DNA of 60,709 nucleotides from Paenibacillus arenilitoris (GCF_014705655.1 NZ_JACXIY010000045.1:1-60709), one strand, 5' to 3'; counted from the stretch's first letter, positions 1 through 8,140 are shown. Numbers and translations: made by a program. The notes: generated by a model from the sequence alone, not told the origin.

Positions 1-91
1 CCCCTTGAAGACGACGAGGTTGATAGGTTCGGGGTGGAAGCGCAGCAATGCGTGCAGCTGACGAATACTAATCGGTCGAGGGCTTACCCTA
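1..91 (+). rRNA. rrl: 23S ribosomal RNA, 3' end (partial)
   Basis: The first ~90 bases match the conserved 3' terminus of bacterial 23S rRNA (GACGAATACTAATCGGTCGA followed by a short pyrimidine-rich end). The gene enters from the left edge, so only its end is visible. The exact 3' end (about 88-92) is estimated by comparison with remembered Bacillus sequences. No 5S rRNA lies between it and the following tRNAs. Confidence 0.93.
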
Positions 92-185
92 AAGAAATAT
101 CAGAAACTAAGCATTTCAGCACACACTTTCGTATCCAGTTTTCAGCGTGCAAATGATTCATGCTGACGGTAATTGCATTACATAC

Positions 186-262
186 GGAGCTGTGGTGTAG
201 AGGCCTAACATGCCTGCCTGTCACGCAGGAGACCGCGGGTTCGAATCCCGTCAGCTCCGCCA
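186..262 (+). tRNA. tRNA-Asp (GTC)
   Basis: A complete cloverleaf: acceptor stem GGAGCTG pairs with CAGCTCC, the anticodon stem CCTGC/GCAGG encloses loop CTGTCAC with anticodon GTC, and the T-arm carries GGTTCGAAT. The 3' CCA is encoded. It is the first of three tRNAs behind the rRNA. Confidence 0.97.
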
Positions 263-291
263 TTTCTTTACGGTATGGCTAACAACGTCGT

Positions 292-366
292 TGGGGATTA
301 GCCAAGCGGTAAGGCAACGGACTTTGACTCCGTCATGCCTAGGTTCGAATCCTAGATCCCCAGCCA
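292..366 (+). tRNA. tRNA-Gln (TTG)
   Basis: Acceptor TGGGGAT pairs with ATCCCCA. The anticodon stem ACGGA/TCCGT encloses loop CTTTGAC with anticodon TTG, and the T-loop is GGTTCGAAT. CCA is encoded. It sits 29 bp after tRNA-Asp and is probably cotranscribed with it. Confidence 0.97.
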
Positions 367-378
367 ACCTTTATATTT

Positions 379-453
379 GCGGAAGTGGCTCAGCGGTAGA
401 GCATCGCCTTGCCAAGGCGAGGGTCGCGGGTTCGATTCCCGTCTTCCGCTCCA
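379..453 (+). tRNA. tRNA-Gly (GCC)
   Basis: Acceptor GCGGAAG pairs with CTTCCGC. The anticodon stem TCGCC/GGCGA encloses TTGCCAA with anticodon GCC, and the T-arm carries GGTTCGATT. CCA is encoded. It is the last tRNA of the cluster and is followed by a terminator. Confidence 0.97.
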
Positions 454-464
454 TTCATTCACTA

Positions 465-494
465 AAGCATCTTGCGAAGCAGGATGCTTTTTTT
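465..494 (+). terminator. Terminator of the rRNA-tRNA transcript
   Basis: An 11-bp stem (AAGCATCTTGC / GCAGGATGCTT, one G-U pair) with a GAA loop runs directly into seven T residues, 12 bp after the tRNA-Gly gene. Confidence 0.9.
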
Positions 495-643
495 GCGTTA
501 TTCGGCGTAGTGTCCATGCAGTTACGCTGCATTTCGTACAACGGAAATCCGACGTGGGAGCTCAGTGAGGCGATCGATGCATGCGGCTACGATCTTGTAT
601 AATCGGCGGAAGGGGCTTACGATAGAGGAGGGAGGCGAGATGG

Positions 644-1237
644 TTGCGGAAATTAGTGTTTTTCTTGGGGGGAGCCGGCGCGGGCAAGACGACGCTGGCG
701 AAAGCAGTTGCCCGGAGAAGCGGCGCGGCGCTCTTCGATATGGATACGCTGCTGCGGCCGGCGGCGGTCGCGCTGATGACGCAGGCCGGACTCGATCCGA
801 GCGATCGCGATTCGGCCGAGTACAAGAAGCTGTGCCGCGACCTGGGTTATCGCATTACGATGGATGCCGCGCTTGAGAATATCGGCATCGGCAACGACGC
901 CTTCGTTATTGGTCCGTTCACGAAAGAAACGGAGGCCCCGGAGTGGATCGAGCGCGAGCTCGCTTCCATCGGAGTCTCTTTGGGAGACGTGGACGTGAAG
1001 GTTATTTTCGTCTCGTTGCAGGTTGAGCGTCTGTATTTCGAACGAATTGTCGGAAGAGGTTCGGAGCTCGATCAATGGAAGCTGGACCATTGGAACGATT
1101 TCAGCCGATCGCTTGGGAAGCGAGAGCTGAGCTGGCCCCTTCCGGCAGAGTCCGTGCTGTCCTACGACAATTCGGAACCGCTAGGCACCGAAACGATAGA
1201 CGCCCTGGAGCGGTTCATTTACGGGACAAGCGTTTAG
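644..1237 (+). CDS. P-loop NTPase / kinase-like protein
   Basis: A 197-aa cytoplasmic protein with a Walker A motif GGAGAGKTT at residues 9-17 next to a hydrophobic first strand, as in shikimate-kinase-like and AAA_33 P-loop kinases. The substrate cannot be read from the sequence. The TTG start at 644 is chosen because a strong AGGAGGGAGG stretch (626-635) lies 8 bp upstream and the P-loop would otherwise lack its first strand. It is the first protein gene after the tRNA terminator. Its stop codon overlaps the stop of the convergent gene. The fold is fairly certain, the function open. Confidence 0.75.
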   Translation: MRKLVFFLGGAGAGKTTLAKAVARRSGAALFDMDTLLRPAAVALMTQAGLDPSDRDSAEYKKLCRDLGYRITMDAALENIGIGNDAFVIGPFTKETEAPEWIERELASIGVSLGDVDVKVIFVSLQVERLYFERIVGRGSELDQWKLDHWNDFSRSLGKRELSWPLPAESVLSYDNSEPLGTETIDALERFIYGTSV

Positions 1238-2634
1238 GCGCTCGGTTCGGGTGCGTCTCGTAAAGCTTTCAGTTCATCGAAAATCGCCTTTGTGTTAACC
1301 GCATTCTTGTCGTTGAAAATAACGTACTGGCCGTCCAGCTTCGCCAAAATGTACGGCGGCGATTTTTTGAATACATACAGCTTGGCGTTCCCGAGCTTCT
1401 CGAGGTTGAAGCTGCCGCGGGCATACTCGGCCGTAGCCGTTCCGTTCGTACGAAAGCCGCTCGGGATGGAATCCACCAGCGACAATTCGCGTACCTCGCC
1501 GATCTCGAAGCTGTAGTCGTGCAAAGGGTAATCGATCGCGACGATGCCGCTCTTCCCAATATGGAGCACGGGCGCCGTATGGTCGGACTGCACGGCGAAC
1601 GCGGCGAGCGGCAGGATGATCGCGAAGGCGAGCACGACGCTGCCGTACCGGAACCATTTGCCCGCGCGGGTGGCCATGTTGAAGGTCGTACCGATGCCGA
1701 CGCGTTTAGGAACCATGACCGATTGGTCATCCGGATTGTAGTAGGTGGATCCGTTAATCCAGTAAGCATCGTCGTCGGCGATCATCCCTTGACCGTCGCT
1801 CGCGGCAAGGCTCTCTTCCAGGGCGCGAACTTTGTTATGGACGAAGAAGACGGCGCCGAGCGGCACCAGCGATACCATTACGCCTCCGATCAGCCACAAC
1901 GTGAAGTCGGAGGCGCTTCCGCTGTTCAATATCGCATAGGCCACCATCGCGTTAAGGCTTTCAAAAATAGCCATGCCAAGCCACAGAATGGACCAATATC
2001 GCCGGCTGGCGCGGTTGATCGCCGCATTGACGTCGGGGTTGCCGCCGTATATTTTCGAATCCAATTGGCGGAACGCATGGGAGATGGCGAACAATACGGC
2101 GGTCATGGCGAGCGAAGCGAAACCGGTCATTTTGAGAAGAACATTGGCGTTGGTAAACGATGCGACGATAAGCGTGACGGACATGAGGGCGGGAATGAGA
2201 AACCAGTAGGGCGATAAAGCCTTCGCTTGTTTGTGGTGCCGCAGCTTGGCATCCATCTGGACGAGCCTTTTTTCGCCGACGAACCAATCCTTCTCCCGCT
2301 TGAGCGCGGCGGCCTGGCGGTGTATGCGGTTGAACGGGAGCTTGGAGGTGTAAATAAAAGCCGCGAACCAAATGAACATATAGATAAGCGCCATGGAGAA
2401 GTAATCGGCGAGCGCAAAAAACGGAGCAATCGCCAATAACGAAACGACGCCGTACCAGGCATAGGTCTTCTTATACTCGGTCCGGAGCTTCGCGATCGAA
2501 GGGTCGAGCAGCGCGTCCGAGGGAAGCGTTACGCCGAACAAAAGCCGGTTGCGGGGCGTGGCCTGCCGGATAAACATAACCATTATGCAAATGTAAGCTA
2601 ACAGGGCGGGTACGATGAAATAGATAGCGTCCAT
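1234..2634 (-). CDS. DUF5808-containing multi-pass membrane protein
   Basis: A 466-aa membrane protein of unknown function. Hydrophobic segments occur at the N-terminus (about 3-23), in pairs around 55-100 and 145-195, at 215-265 and near 345-365. The loop at about 285-330 (YWINGSTYYNPDDQS, then VPKRVGIGTTFN) matches my memory of the DUF5808 signature. A C-terminal soluble part resembles a PH-like fold, which is weak inference. An AGGAGG lies just before the ATG. A promoter (TGTCAA and ATCTTA on the plus strand) drives it away from the neighbouring oxidoreductase. Confidence 0.75.
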   Translation of the reverse strand: MDAIYFIVPALLAYICIMVMFIRQATPRNRLLFGVTLPSDALLDPSIAKLRTEYKKTYAWYGVVSLLAIAPFFALADYFSMALIYMFIWFAAFIYTSKLPFNRIHRQAAALKREKDWFVGEKRLVQMDAKLRHHKQAKALSPYWFLIPALMSVTLIVASFTNANVLLKMTGFASLAMTAVLFAISHAFRQLDSKIYGGNPDVNAAINRASRRYWSILWLGMAIFESLNAMVAYAILNSGSASDFTLWLIGGVMVSLVPLGAVFFVHNKVRALEESLAASDGQGMIADDDAYWINGSTYYNPDDQSVMVPKRVGIGTTFNMATRAGKWFRYGSVVLAFAIILPLAAFAVQSDHTAPVLHIGKSGIVAIDYPLHDYSFEIGEVRELSLVDSIPSGFRTNGTATAEYARGSFNLEKLGNAKLYVFKKSPPYILAKLDGQYVIFNDKNAVNTKAIFDELKALRDAPEPSA

Positions 2635-2667
2635 GATCGTGCCTCCTTTTGGATGATGGTTGTTGGC

Positions 2668-2696
2668 ATCTTAATACAAAAGCTGGATTTTGTCAA
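2668..2696 (-). promoter_or_regulatory. Sigma-A promoter of the DUF5808 gene
   Basis: Read on the minus strand: TTGACA (2696-2691), a 17-bp spacer, TAAGAT (2673-2668). It lies about 35 bp upstream of the start codon. Confidence 0.75.
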
Positions 2697-2715
2697 AGGC
2701 GCGGGGCGGCCGATT

Positions 2716-2745
2716 TGGACAGAAGTTTCCTTGCGAGGCTATAAT
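2716..2745 (+). promoter_or_regulatory. Sigma-A promoter of the 2808 oxidoreductase
   Basis: TGGACA (2716-2721), an 18-bp spacer and a consensus TATAAT (2740-2745), about 60 bp before the start codon. It is back to back with the DUF5808 promoter. Confidence 0.7.
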
Positions 2746-2807
2746 AGGAGGAGACTTTGGACACTTTTTTTTGGAAGCGAAATTAGCACAACGAGGAGCT
2801 GCAAGCC

Positions 2808-3806
2808 ATGATAAGATTCGGATTGATCGGGACGAACTGGATTACGGAGGCGTTTATCGACGCCGCGCGGGAGGTCGAAGGATTCCAATTGGCGGCGGTG
2901 TATTCGCGCTCGGAAGAAACGGGACGCGCATTCGCGGAGAAGCACGGGATCGCGGCGGTTTTCACCGATGTGGACGCGATGGCCGGCAGCGGCGAGATCG
3001 ACGCCGTCTATATCGCAAGCCCCAACGCTTATCACGCGGTGCATGCGGTGGCGTGTATGAATCGGGGGGTGCACGTGCTATGCGAGAAGCCGCTCGCTTC
3101 GAACGTACAAGAAGCCCGGCGGATGATCGAGGCTGCGCGAAGCAACGGCGTGCTGCTGATGGAGGCGATGAAGTCGACGCTGCTGCCCGGTTTTAAGGCG
3201 ATACGGGATAACGTCGCGAAGCTGGGGACGGTTCGCCGTTATTTTGCGAGCTACTGCCAATACTCCTCCCGCTACGACGCTTACAAGGCGGGGACGGTGC
3301 TTAACGCGTTCAATCCCGTGTTCTCGAACGGGGCGCTGATGGATCTCGGCGTGTACGGCCTCTATCCGCTCGTGGCGCTGTTCGGAAAGCCGGAAGCCGT
3401 CAAAGCGACGGGGGTCATGCTGGAGTCCGGCGTCGACGGCGAAGGCAGCATCGTGCTGCAGTATCCGACAATGGATGCGGTCGTCATGTACTCGAAAATT
3501 ACCGACTCTTCGCTGCCTTCCGAAATTCAGGGCGAGGGCGGAAGCATCGTCATCGACAAGATCAGCGAGCCCGGCAAAATCGAGTTGCGGTATCGAAACG
3601 GTGAGGCCGAGGATCTCTCGCAGCCGACGAATCCGAAGACGATGTATTACGAAGCGGCGGAGTTTATCGAACTGATCCGGGCGGGGCGGACGGAGTCGTC
3701 GGTCAATACGTTCGAGAATACGCTGAAGACGCTGGAAATTATGGACGAAGCCAGAAAACAGCTCGGCCTTGTCTATCCGGCGGATTTGGCTGCGGCTGCG
3801 GATTAG
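2808..3806 (+). CDS. Gfo/Idh/MocA family NAD(P)-dependent oxidoreductase
   Basis: A 332-aa protein of usual family length. Its N-terminal Rossmann domain begins FGLIGTNWIT, and the family motif CEKPLA lies near residue 95. The C-terminal alpha/beta domain would bind a sugar or cyclitol-type substrate. Such enzymes oxidise or reduce sugars, inositols or related polyols; the substrate cannot be inferred because no sugar genes lie beside it. The ATG follows GAGGAGCTGCAAGCC. It is transcribed alone between a divergent gene and a repeat-filled spacer. It is one of three homologues in this window (also 36605 and 43338). Confidence 0.88.
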   Translation: MIRFGLIGTNWITEAFIDAAREVEGFQLAAVYSRSEETGRAFAEKHGIAAVFTDVDAMAGSGEIDAVYIASPNAYHAVHAVACMNRGVHVLCEKPLASNVQEARRMIEAARSNGVLLMEAMKSTLLPGFKAIRDNVAKLGTVRRYFASYCQYSSRYDAYKAGTVLNAFNPVFSNGALMDLGVYGLYPLVALFGKPEAVKATGVMLESGVDGEGSIVLQYPTMDAVVMYSKITDSSLPSEIQGEGGSIVIDKISEPGKIELRYRNGEAEDLSQPTNPKTMYYEAAEFIELIRAGRTESSVNTFENTLKTLEIMDEARKQLGLVYPADLAAAAD

Positions 3807-3816
3807 CGTGGATAGG

Positions 3817-4084
3817 ATCCAGTCAAAAGCATGCTTAGAGGCGGAGTTTATGATTTGACTGGATATTATCCAACCAAACAGACGAAAAAGGACGTTCGGA
3901 GCCAATTTTCGAGCATTTTGGATGGAAAAAGTACATTCAAATCAAGTAGAGTGAAAGGAAAGGCTGCTTTTGGCTGGATGAAATACAGGCAAATCAAGCA
4001 GCGGGTCGAATAGGCGAGCCAAAAAGCGGCTTCAATGAAGGAAAGCCTGCCTTTTGGCTGGATGACGTACATGCGACCCGGGGA
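3817..4084. repeat. Degenerate intergenic repeats and a hairpin
   Basis: The 556-bp spacer 3807-4362 holds diverged copies of a TTTTGGCTGGAT-containing unit at about 3853-3884, 3916-3949, 3968-4001 and 4052-4084. The second and third match at 27 of 34 positions. The third and fourth also share an upstream GGAAAGSCTGC stretch. In addition, 3817-3827 (ATCCAGTCAAA) and 3854-3864 form a perfect 11-bp inverted repeat. No credible gene is present; short ORFs here only read through the repeats. Confidence 0.7.
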
Positions 4085-4130
4085 TCTGGCTGAACGGGGC
4101 GTGCATGGCAGCAACAGCCTGCAATTGGAG

Positions 4131-4154
4131 AAGCGGCGAACAGCCGCTTTTTTT
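4131..4154 (+). terminator. Intrinsic terminator in the repeat spacer
   Basis: AAGCGGC and GCCGCTT form a 7-bp stem with a GAACA loop, followed by seven T residues. It is over 300 bp after the only upstream gene (stop at 3806), so the transcript it ends is either a long 3' leader or something arising in the repeat region. Confidence 0.7.
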
Positions 4155-4287
4155 CGTGCCGGGCCGGCGCTTGCCGGGTCACCTTCGCAGCGTCCGCCTG
4201 CCAAGGCAGCAGAGCGGCAAGAGCCAGCGGTCGGCGATGTGAAGAGTGACTGCCGCCTCTCCGCAAGCCTATTTTTGACAAAAGGGA

Positions 4288-4328
4288 TTGACATCGACCT
4301 TTGATAATGTCATTATGATAATATCAAA
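4288..4328 (+). promoter_or_regulatory. Promoter and probable NrtR operator
   Basis: A -35 TTGACA (4288-4293) is followed at 17 bp by CATTAT. The -10 lies in a perfect inverted repeat ATAATG-T-CATTAT (4304-4316). A second palindrome TGATA-A-TATCA (4316-4326) follows, and outer arms TTTGATA/TATCAAA (4300-4306/4322-4328) frame both. Overlap with the -10 fits repression. That NrtR encoded just downstream binds here is inference from the known autoregulation of NrtR operons. Confidence 0.7.
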
Positions 4329-4362
4329 TCGACAAAATAAAATTAGCAGGTGAACCGAAACG

Positions 4363-5127
4363 ATGATCGAGAACGAATCGAACTATTCCGCGAGTCGATA
4401 CCGGACGCCTGACGGGGCGCCCGCGGATATCGTGATCTTCACGATCGTGTCGTCCGGAAAGCGGACGAAGAAGAAGGCTTTGCCGACGCGCGAGCTGCAG
4501 GTGCTGCTGATCCAGCGCAAAATATGGCCGTTCGAGGGACAGTGGGCGCTGCCGGGCGGCTTTACGAAGGAAACGGAATCGGTATACGATTGCGCGCTTC
4601 GGGAGCTGAAGGAGGAGACGGCGGTGGATCACGTGAAGCTGGAGTATTTCAACGCGTACAGCGCTCCCGGCCGCGATCCGCGCGGATGGATGATCTCGCA
4701 CGCGTTTCTGGCGCTCGTGAACGAGCGGCAGCTTGCGCATCGGGCCGCGGCGGTGGACGCGATGGACGTTCGGCTGTTCCCGGTCGAAGAAGCGCTGCGG
4801 CTGGAGCTGGCCTTCGACCACAGGCAAATTTTGAGCGACGCCCTGCAGGTCGTTCGCCGCAAAATGATGACGACGAAGATCGCCAAGGAATTTCTGCCGG
4901 AAGCGTTCACGTTAAGCGAGCTGTACCAGGTGATCCGGACGGTCGTGCCGGATTACGAGGAGCCGAATTTTATCCGCAAGCTGACATCGACGAAGAGCCG
5001 CAGCGCGATTCTCGAAGAGGTCAAGGACGAGAAGGGCGAGCCGTTGTCGTCCAACCAATATTCGCAGCGGGCGGCGCAGCTGTACCGGTTCACGGATGAC
5101 GAGCCTTCATTGTCGATATACGGCTAA
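4363..5127 (+). CDS. nrtR: NrtR-type Nudix transcriptional regulator of NAD metabolism
   Basis: 254 aa. The N-terminal Nudix domain contains a nearly complete Nudix box at residues 66-88 (GFTKETE, then RELKEET; the final Gly is Ala). The C-terminal ~90 residues form a winged-helix-like region ending at NQYSQRAAQLYRF. This architecture matches NrtR, which represses NAD salvage genes and is released by ADP-ribose. The ATG lies behind AGGTG. It heads an operon with a Prs-like gene 21 bp downstream and nadV after that, so the context strongly supports the call. The nearly intact Nudix box leaves open residual hydrolase activity. Confidence 0.88.
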   Translation: MIENESNYSASRYRTPDGAPADIVIFTIVSSGKRTKKKALPTRELQVLLIQRKIWPFEGQWALPGGFTKETESVYDCALRELKEETAVDHVKLEYFNAYSAPGRDPRGWMISHAFLALVNERQLAHRAAAVDAMDVRLFPVEEALRLELAFDHRQILSDALQVVRRKMMTTKIAKEFLPEAFTLSELYQVIRTVVPDYEEPNFIRKLTSTKSRSAILEEVKDEKGEPLSSNQYSQRAAQLYRFTDDEPSLSIYG

Positions 5128-5148
5128 TAGGGGAGAGGAGAGACGGCC

Positions 5149-5958
5149 ATGATGAAGCTGAACGGCAAGGAGCTGAGCTTTAAAACGTTTCCGAACGGGG
5201 AGACGCTGGTCGACGGCGAACAAATTTTAACGCATATGACGGATTTCAACGCGATCTATTGGAAGTACGAGGACGACGGCGATCTGATCAGGCTCATGTT
5301 CGTGAAGAGCTATCTGGATGCTCGCGGAGCCAATTGCTCGCTGACGATCGCGTATATGCCGTACAGCCGGATGGACCGGGTAGAGGGCACGTCCGTATTC
5401 ACGCTTAAGGCGGCGGCGGCGTTCATCAATTCGCTCCGGTTCGAATCCGTGACGGTCATCGAGCCGCATTCCGACGTTACGCCGGCGCTGATCGACCGGA
5501 GTCTGACGAAATATCCGACGCTGCAGCTGATCGGGCAGGTCGCGGCCGAGATCGGGTTCGATCCGGAGCAGGATTATTTGTTCTTCCCGGACGCGGGCGC
5601 GCAGAAGCGCTACAGCAAGGTGACGGGCTACAAGCAGCTCGTCGGCTTCAAGGAGAGGGATTTCCGGACCGGCGACATCAAAAGCCTGGAGGTCGTCGGG
5701 CAGCTGCCGGCGGGCGCCTTCAAAGCGATCATCGTCGATGACTTGTGCTCGTACGGCGGCACCTTCCTGAGGAGCGCGGAGAAGCTGAAGGCGCTCGGGG
5801 CAACGAATATTTATTTGCTGGTCGCGCACTGCGAGAAATCGATTTACAAAGGAAAGCTGCTCGGTTCGGGACTAATCGACCGCGTGTACACAACAGATAC
5901 GATACTGGAGCCGGGCGGCCATGATGACATTCACGTATACGAAATGGGAGGTTTGTGA
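5149..5958 (+). CDS. PRPP-synthetase-like protein paired with NadV
   Basis: 269 aa, homologous to ribose-phosphate pyrophosphokinase but shorter than the usual ~310-315. Recognisable parts are YMPYSRMDR near residue 65, a middle phosphate-binding region, and the PRPP-loop IIVDDLCSYGGTF near residue 195, where housekeeping enzymes have VDDxxxTGGT. It is not expected to be the housekeeping prs. It lies between nrtR and nadV with its stop 1 bp before the nadV start. The obvious role is supplying PRPP to NadV. An alternative is an ADP-ribose-pyrophosphate synthetase as in phage NAD+ reconstitution. The start may be 5149 or the next ATG at 5152. Confidence 0.82.
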   Translation: MMKLNGKELSFKTFPNGETLVDGEQILTHMTDFNAIYWKYEDDGDLIRLMFVKSYLDARGANCSLTIAYMPYSRMDRVEGTSVFTLKAAAAFINSLRFESVTVIEPHSDVTPALIDRSLTKYPTLQLIGQVAAEIGFDPEQDYLFFPDAGAQKRYSKVTGYKQLVGFKERDFRTGDIKSLEVVGQLPAGAFKAIIVDDLCSYGGTFLRSAEKLKALGATNIYLLVAHCEKSIYKGKLLGSGLIDRVYTTDTILEPGGHDDIHVYEMGGL

Positions 5959-5959
5959 G

Positions 5960-7444
5960 ATGAGCGAACGATTCGTTTACCCGGCAACGCTGCTGTGCGA
6001 TTTCTATAAGGTCAGCCACAAAAATCAATATCCGAAAGGGACGGAGCTGGTCTATTCGACCTGGACGGCCCGCACGAGCCGCCTCGAAGGCATTAACGAA
6101 GTCGTCGCCTTCGGCTTCCAATCGTTCGTCAAGCAGTATGTGATCGACTACTTTAATGAGCATTTCTTCGCACGAACGAAGGAGGAGGTCGCCGAAGAGT
6201 ACAGGAGAGTAATCCGCCACGCGCTCGGCGAGGCGGATCCGGACGCTTCGCATATCGAAGAGCTGCACGAGCTCGGCTATTTGCCGATCAAAATCAAAGC
6301 GATCAAGGAAGGCACGCTCGTACCGGTTCGGGTGCCGATGCTGACGATCGAAAATACGCTGCCGCGGTTTTTCTGGCTGACCAATTATTTAGAGACGCTC
6401 ATGTCGTGCCAGCTGTGGATGCCGGCGACGAGCGCCACGCTCGCCTTCGAATACCGCAAAATATTGGAGGACTATGCGCGCAAAACAAACGGAGACGTAT
6501 CGGGCGTGCCGTTCCAAGGGCATGATTTCTCGATGCGCGGCATGGGCGCGCTGGAGGCGGCGCTCGGCAGCAGCGCGGGGCATTTGATTTCGTTTACCGG
6601 TACGGATACGATCCCGGCTATTCTCTATTTGGAAAATTACTACAACGCCAATATGGAACGCGAGCTGGTCGGCACCTCGATTCCGGCGACGGAGCACAGC
6701 GTCATGTGCGCGCACGGACGGGATGAAATGGCTTCGTACCGATACCTCATCAAAGAAATATACCCGAGCGGCTTCGTCTCGATCGTATCGGACACGTGGG
6801 ATTTGTGGAGCGTGCTGGACGTGGTGATCCGGGGGCTGAAGGACGACATCCTGAGCAGGGATGGCCGAGTCGTCATCCGACCGGACAGCGGCGACCCGGT
6901 TAATATCATTTGCGGCGATCCGGACGGGGAGAGCGAATTCGAGCGCAAGGGCGTCATCGAGCTGCTATGGGACATCTTCGGCGGCACGGTGACGGAGAAG
7001 GGCTACAGGCAGCTGGACAGCCACATCGGCGCCATCTACGGCGACGCGATCACGATCGCGCGCTGCCGCGAAATTTGCGAGAAGCTCGAGGCCAAAGGCT
7101 TCGCTTCGACGAATATGGTATACGGCATCGGCTCGTTCACGTACCAGTACAATACGCGCGATACGTTCGGGTTCGCCCTGAAATCGACGTTCACGATCGT
7201 GAACGGCGAAGAACGCAAAATTTACAAGGATCCGAAGACGGACAGCGGCGTCAAAAAATCGCAAACCGGCCTCGTCCTCGTCACGGAGGAGAACGGGAAG
7301 CTGGTCTATACGGATAACCTCGGCGTCGCGGAATACGAGCGGCGCAAGGAGGAGGACCGGCTCGAGGTCGTGTTCGAGAACGGCAAGCTGATGCGGGACA
7401 TGAAGCTGTCGGACGTGCGCGCGAACTTATTGGCTCATTTATAA
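5960..7444 (+). CDS. nadV: Nicotinamide phosphoribosyltransferase (NadV/NAMPT family)
   Basis: 494 aa, the typical NAMPT length, much longer than bacterial PncB relatives. Family blocks include DFYKVSHKNQYP near the N-terminus, an internal TGTDT segment, and VIRPDSGDPV for phosphoribosyl binding. It converts nicotinamide and PRPP to NMN, bypassing deamidation. I start it at ATG 5960 because a GGGAGG lies 9 bp upstream; an earlier in-frame ATG at 5921 would overlap the preceding gene. It is the last gene of the nrtR operon, followed by a terminator. Confidence 0.9.
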   Translation: MSERFVYPATLLCDFYKVSHKNQYPKGTELVYSTWTARTSRLEGINEVVAFGFQSFVKQYVIDYFNEHFFARTKEEVAEEYRRVIRHALGEADPDASHIEELHELGYLPIKIKAIKEGTLVPVRVPMLTIENTLPRFFWLTNYLETLMSCQLWMPATSATLAFEYRKILEDYARKTNGDVSGVPFQGHDFSMRGMGALEAALGSSAGHLISFTGTDTIPAILYLENYYNANMERELVGTSIPATEHSVMCAHGRDEMASYRYLIKEIYPSGFVSIVSDTWDLWSVLDVVIRGLKDDILSRDGRVVIRPDSGDPVNIICGDPDGESEFERKGVIELLWDIFGGTVTEKGYRQLDSHIGAIYGDAITIARCREICEKLEAKGFASTNMVYGIGSFTYQYNTRDTFGFALKSTFTIVNGEERKIYKDPKTDSGVKKSQTGLVLVTEENGKLVYTDNLGVAEYERRKEEDRLEVVFENGKLMRDMKLSDVRANLLAHL

Positions 7445-7452
7445 ATAGCAGG

Positions 7453-7493
7453 AAGGCTGCCGCTTCGTCGCGTACGAGGCCGGCGGCCTTTTT
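7453..7493 (+). terminator. Terminator of the NAD-salvage operon
   Basis: AAGGCTGCCG pairs with CGGCGGCCTT (one G-U) and runs into TTTTT, 8 bp after the nadV stop. Confidence 0.85.
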
Positions 7494-7503
7494 CGCTTAT
7501 ACG

Positions 7504-8076
7504 TCATTTTGCCGCCTCGCGGTCCTCCCGCCCGGGATCGTGATCGACGGCGAAGGCGAAGGCGACTTTGACGAGATAAAATAAGAGCGTTGCGAGCAGC
7601 AGCTTCGGAAGGGACCCGGCGTACTGCAGCAGGAAAAAGCCGATGCCGGCGCAAAGCAGAGCCGCCCCAATCGTGCGCTGCGCGTAATGCCGCGCGCAAG
7701 CATTGACGATGAGGGCGCTGGCGGCCGCATACAGCCAAACGAACAGGCAGGCGGACCAGCCTTCGCCGAGCAGCCAGGCAAGCAGAAGCGGCTGGACGTG
7801 CACGAGGATGAACAGGTAACGGGCGCCCGGGCTTGCCCGGTAATACCGATTCGTGGATGCGGTAAAATTGGCGATGACTCCCCCGTTAATATCGAGCAGC
7901 AGCAGCGCGAGCGCCGCGACTTTCCAGCCGGCGAGCGTCAGCCACTCCTTGGCGGAATAAGCGAGCATCGCCGCGCTCATCGCAGCGCTGAAGAACAAGG
8001 TGACGGACAGCTCAAGGACGCTCGTGCGCCTGCCGAAAAGCTCATACAAATAGGGCGGGATGTTCACGGTTTTCAT
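7504..8076 (-). CDS. Small integral membrane protein under TetR control
   Basis: A 190-aa protein with five or six hydrophobic segments filling most of its length. A short charged tail ends DHDPGREDREAAK. The family is not recognised. The start is ATG 8076 (protein begins MKTVNIPPYLYELFG) with GAGGAGG upstream. A longer reading frame to 8166 would run through the operator and into the upstream terminator. The gene lies just downstream of a TetR gene on the same strand and has its own copy of the TetR-type palindrome (8110-8127), so it is the likely regulatory target. Confidence 0.75.
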   Translation of the reverse strand: MKTVNIPPYLYELFGRRTSVLELSVTLFFSAAMSAAMLAYSAKEWLTLAGWKVAALALLLLDINGGVIANFTASTNRYYRASPGARYLFILVHVQPLLLAWLLGEGWSACLFVWLYAAASALIVNACARHYAQRTIGAALLCAGIGFFLLQYAGSLPKLLLATLLFYLVKVAFAFAVDHDPGREDREAAK

Positions 8077-8109
8077 CGTTTTCGATTCCTCCTCATCGTT
8101 TAGAAATTG

Positions 8110-8127
8110 ACTGATCGATCGGTCAGT
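8110..8127. promoter_or_regulatory. TetR-type operator upstream of the membrane protein
   Basis: The 18-bp near-palindrome ACTGATCGATCGGTCAGT is closely related to the perfect operator at 8801-8818. It lies about 35 bp upstream of the membrane protein start. Confidence 0.75.
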
Positions 8128-8140
8128 TATAAGGCGAATA

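Noticed and set aside
210..602. 130-codon plus-strand ORF across the tRNA genes
   Set aside because: Runs through three tRNAs and a terminator; not a protein gene.
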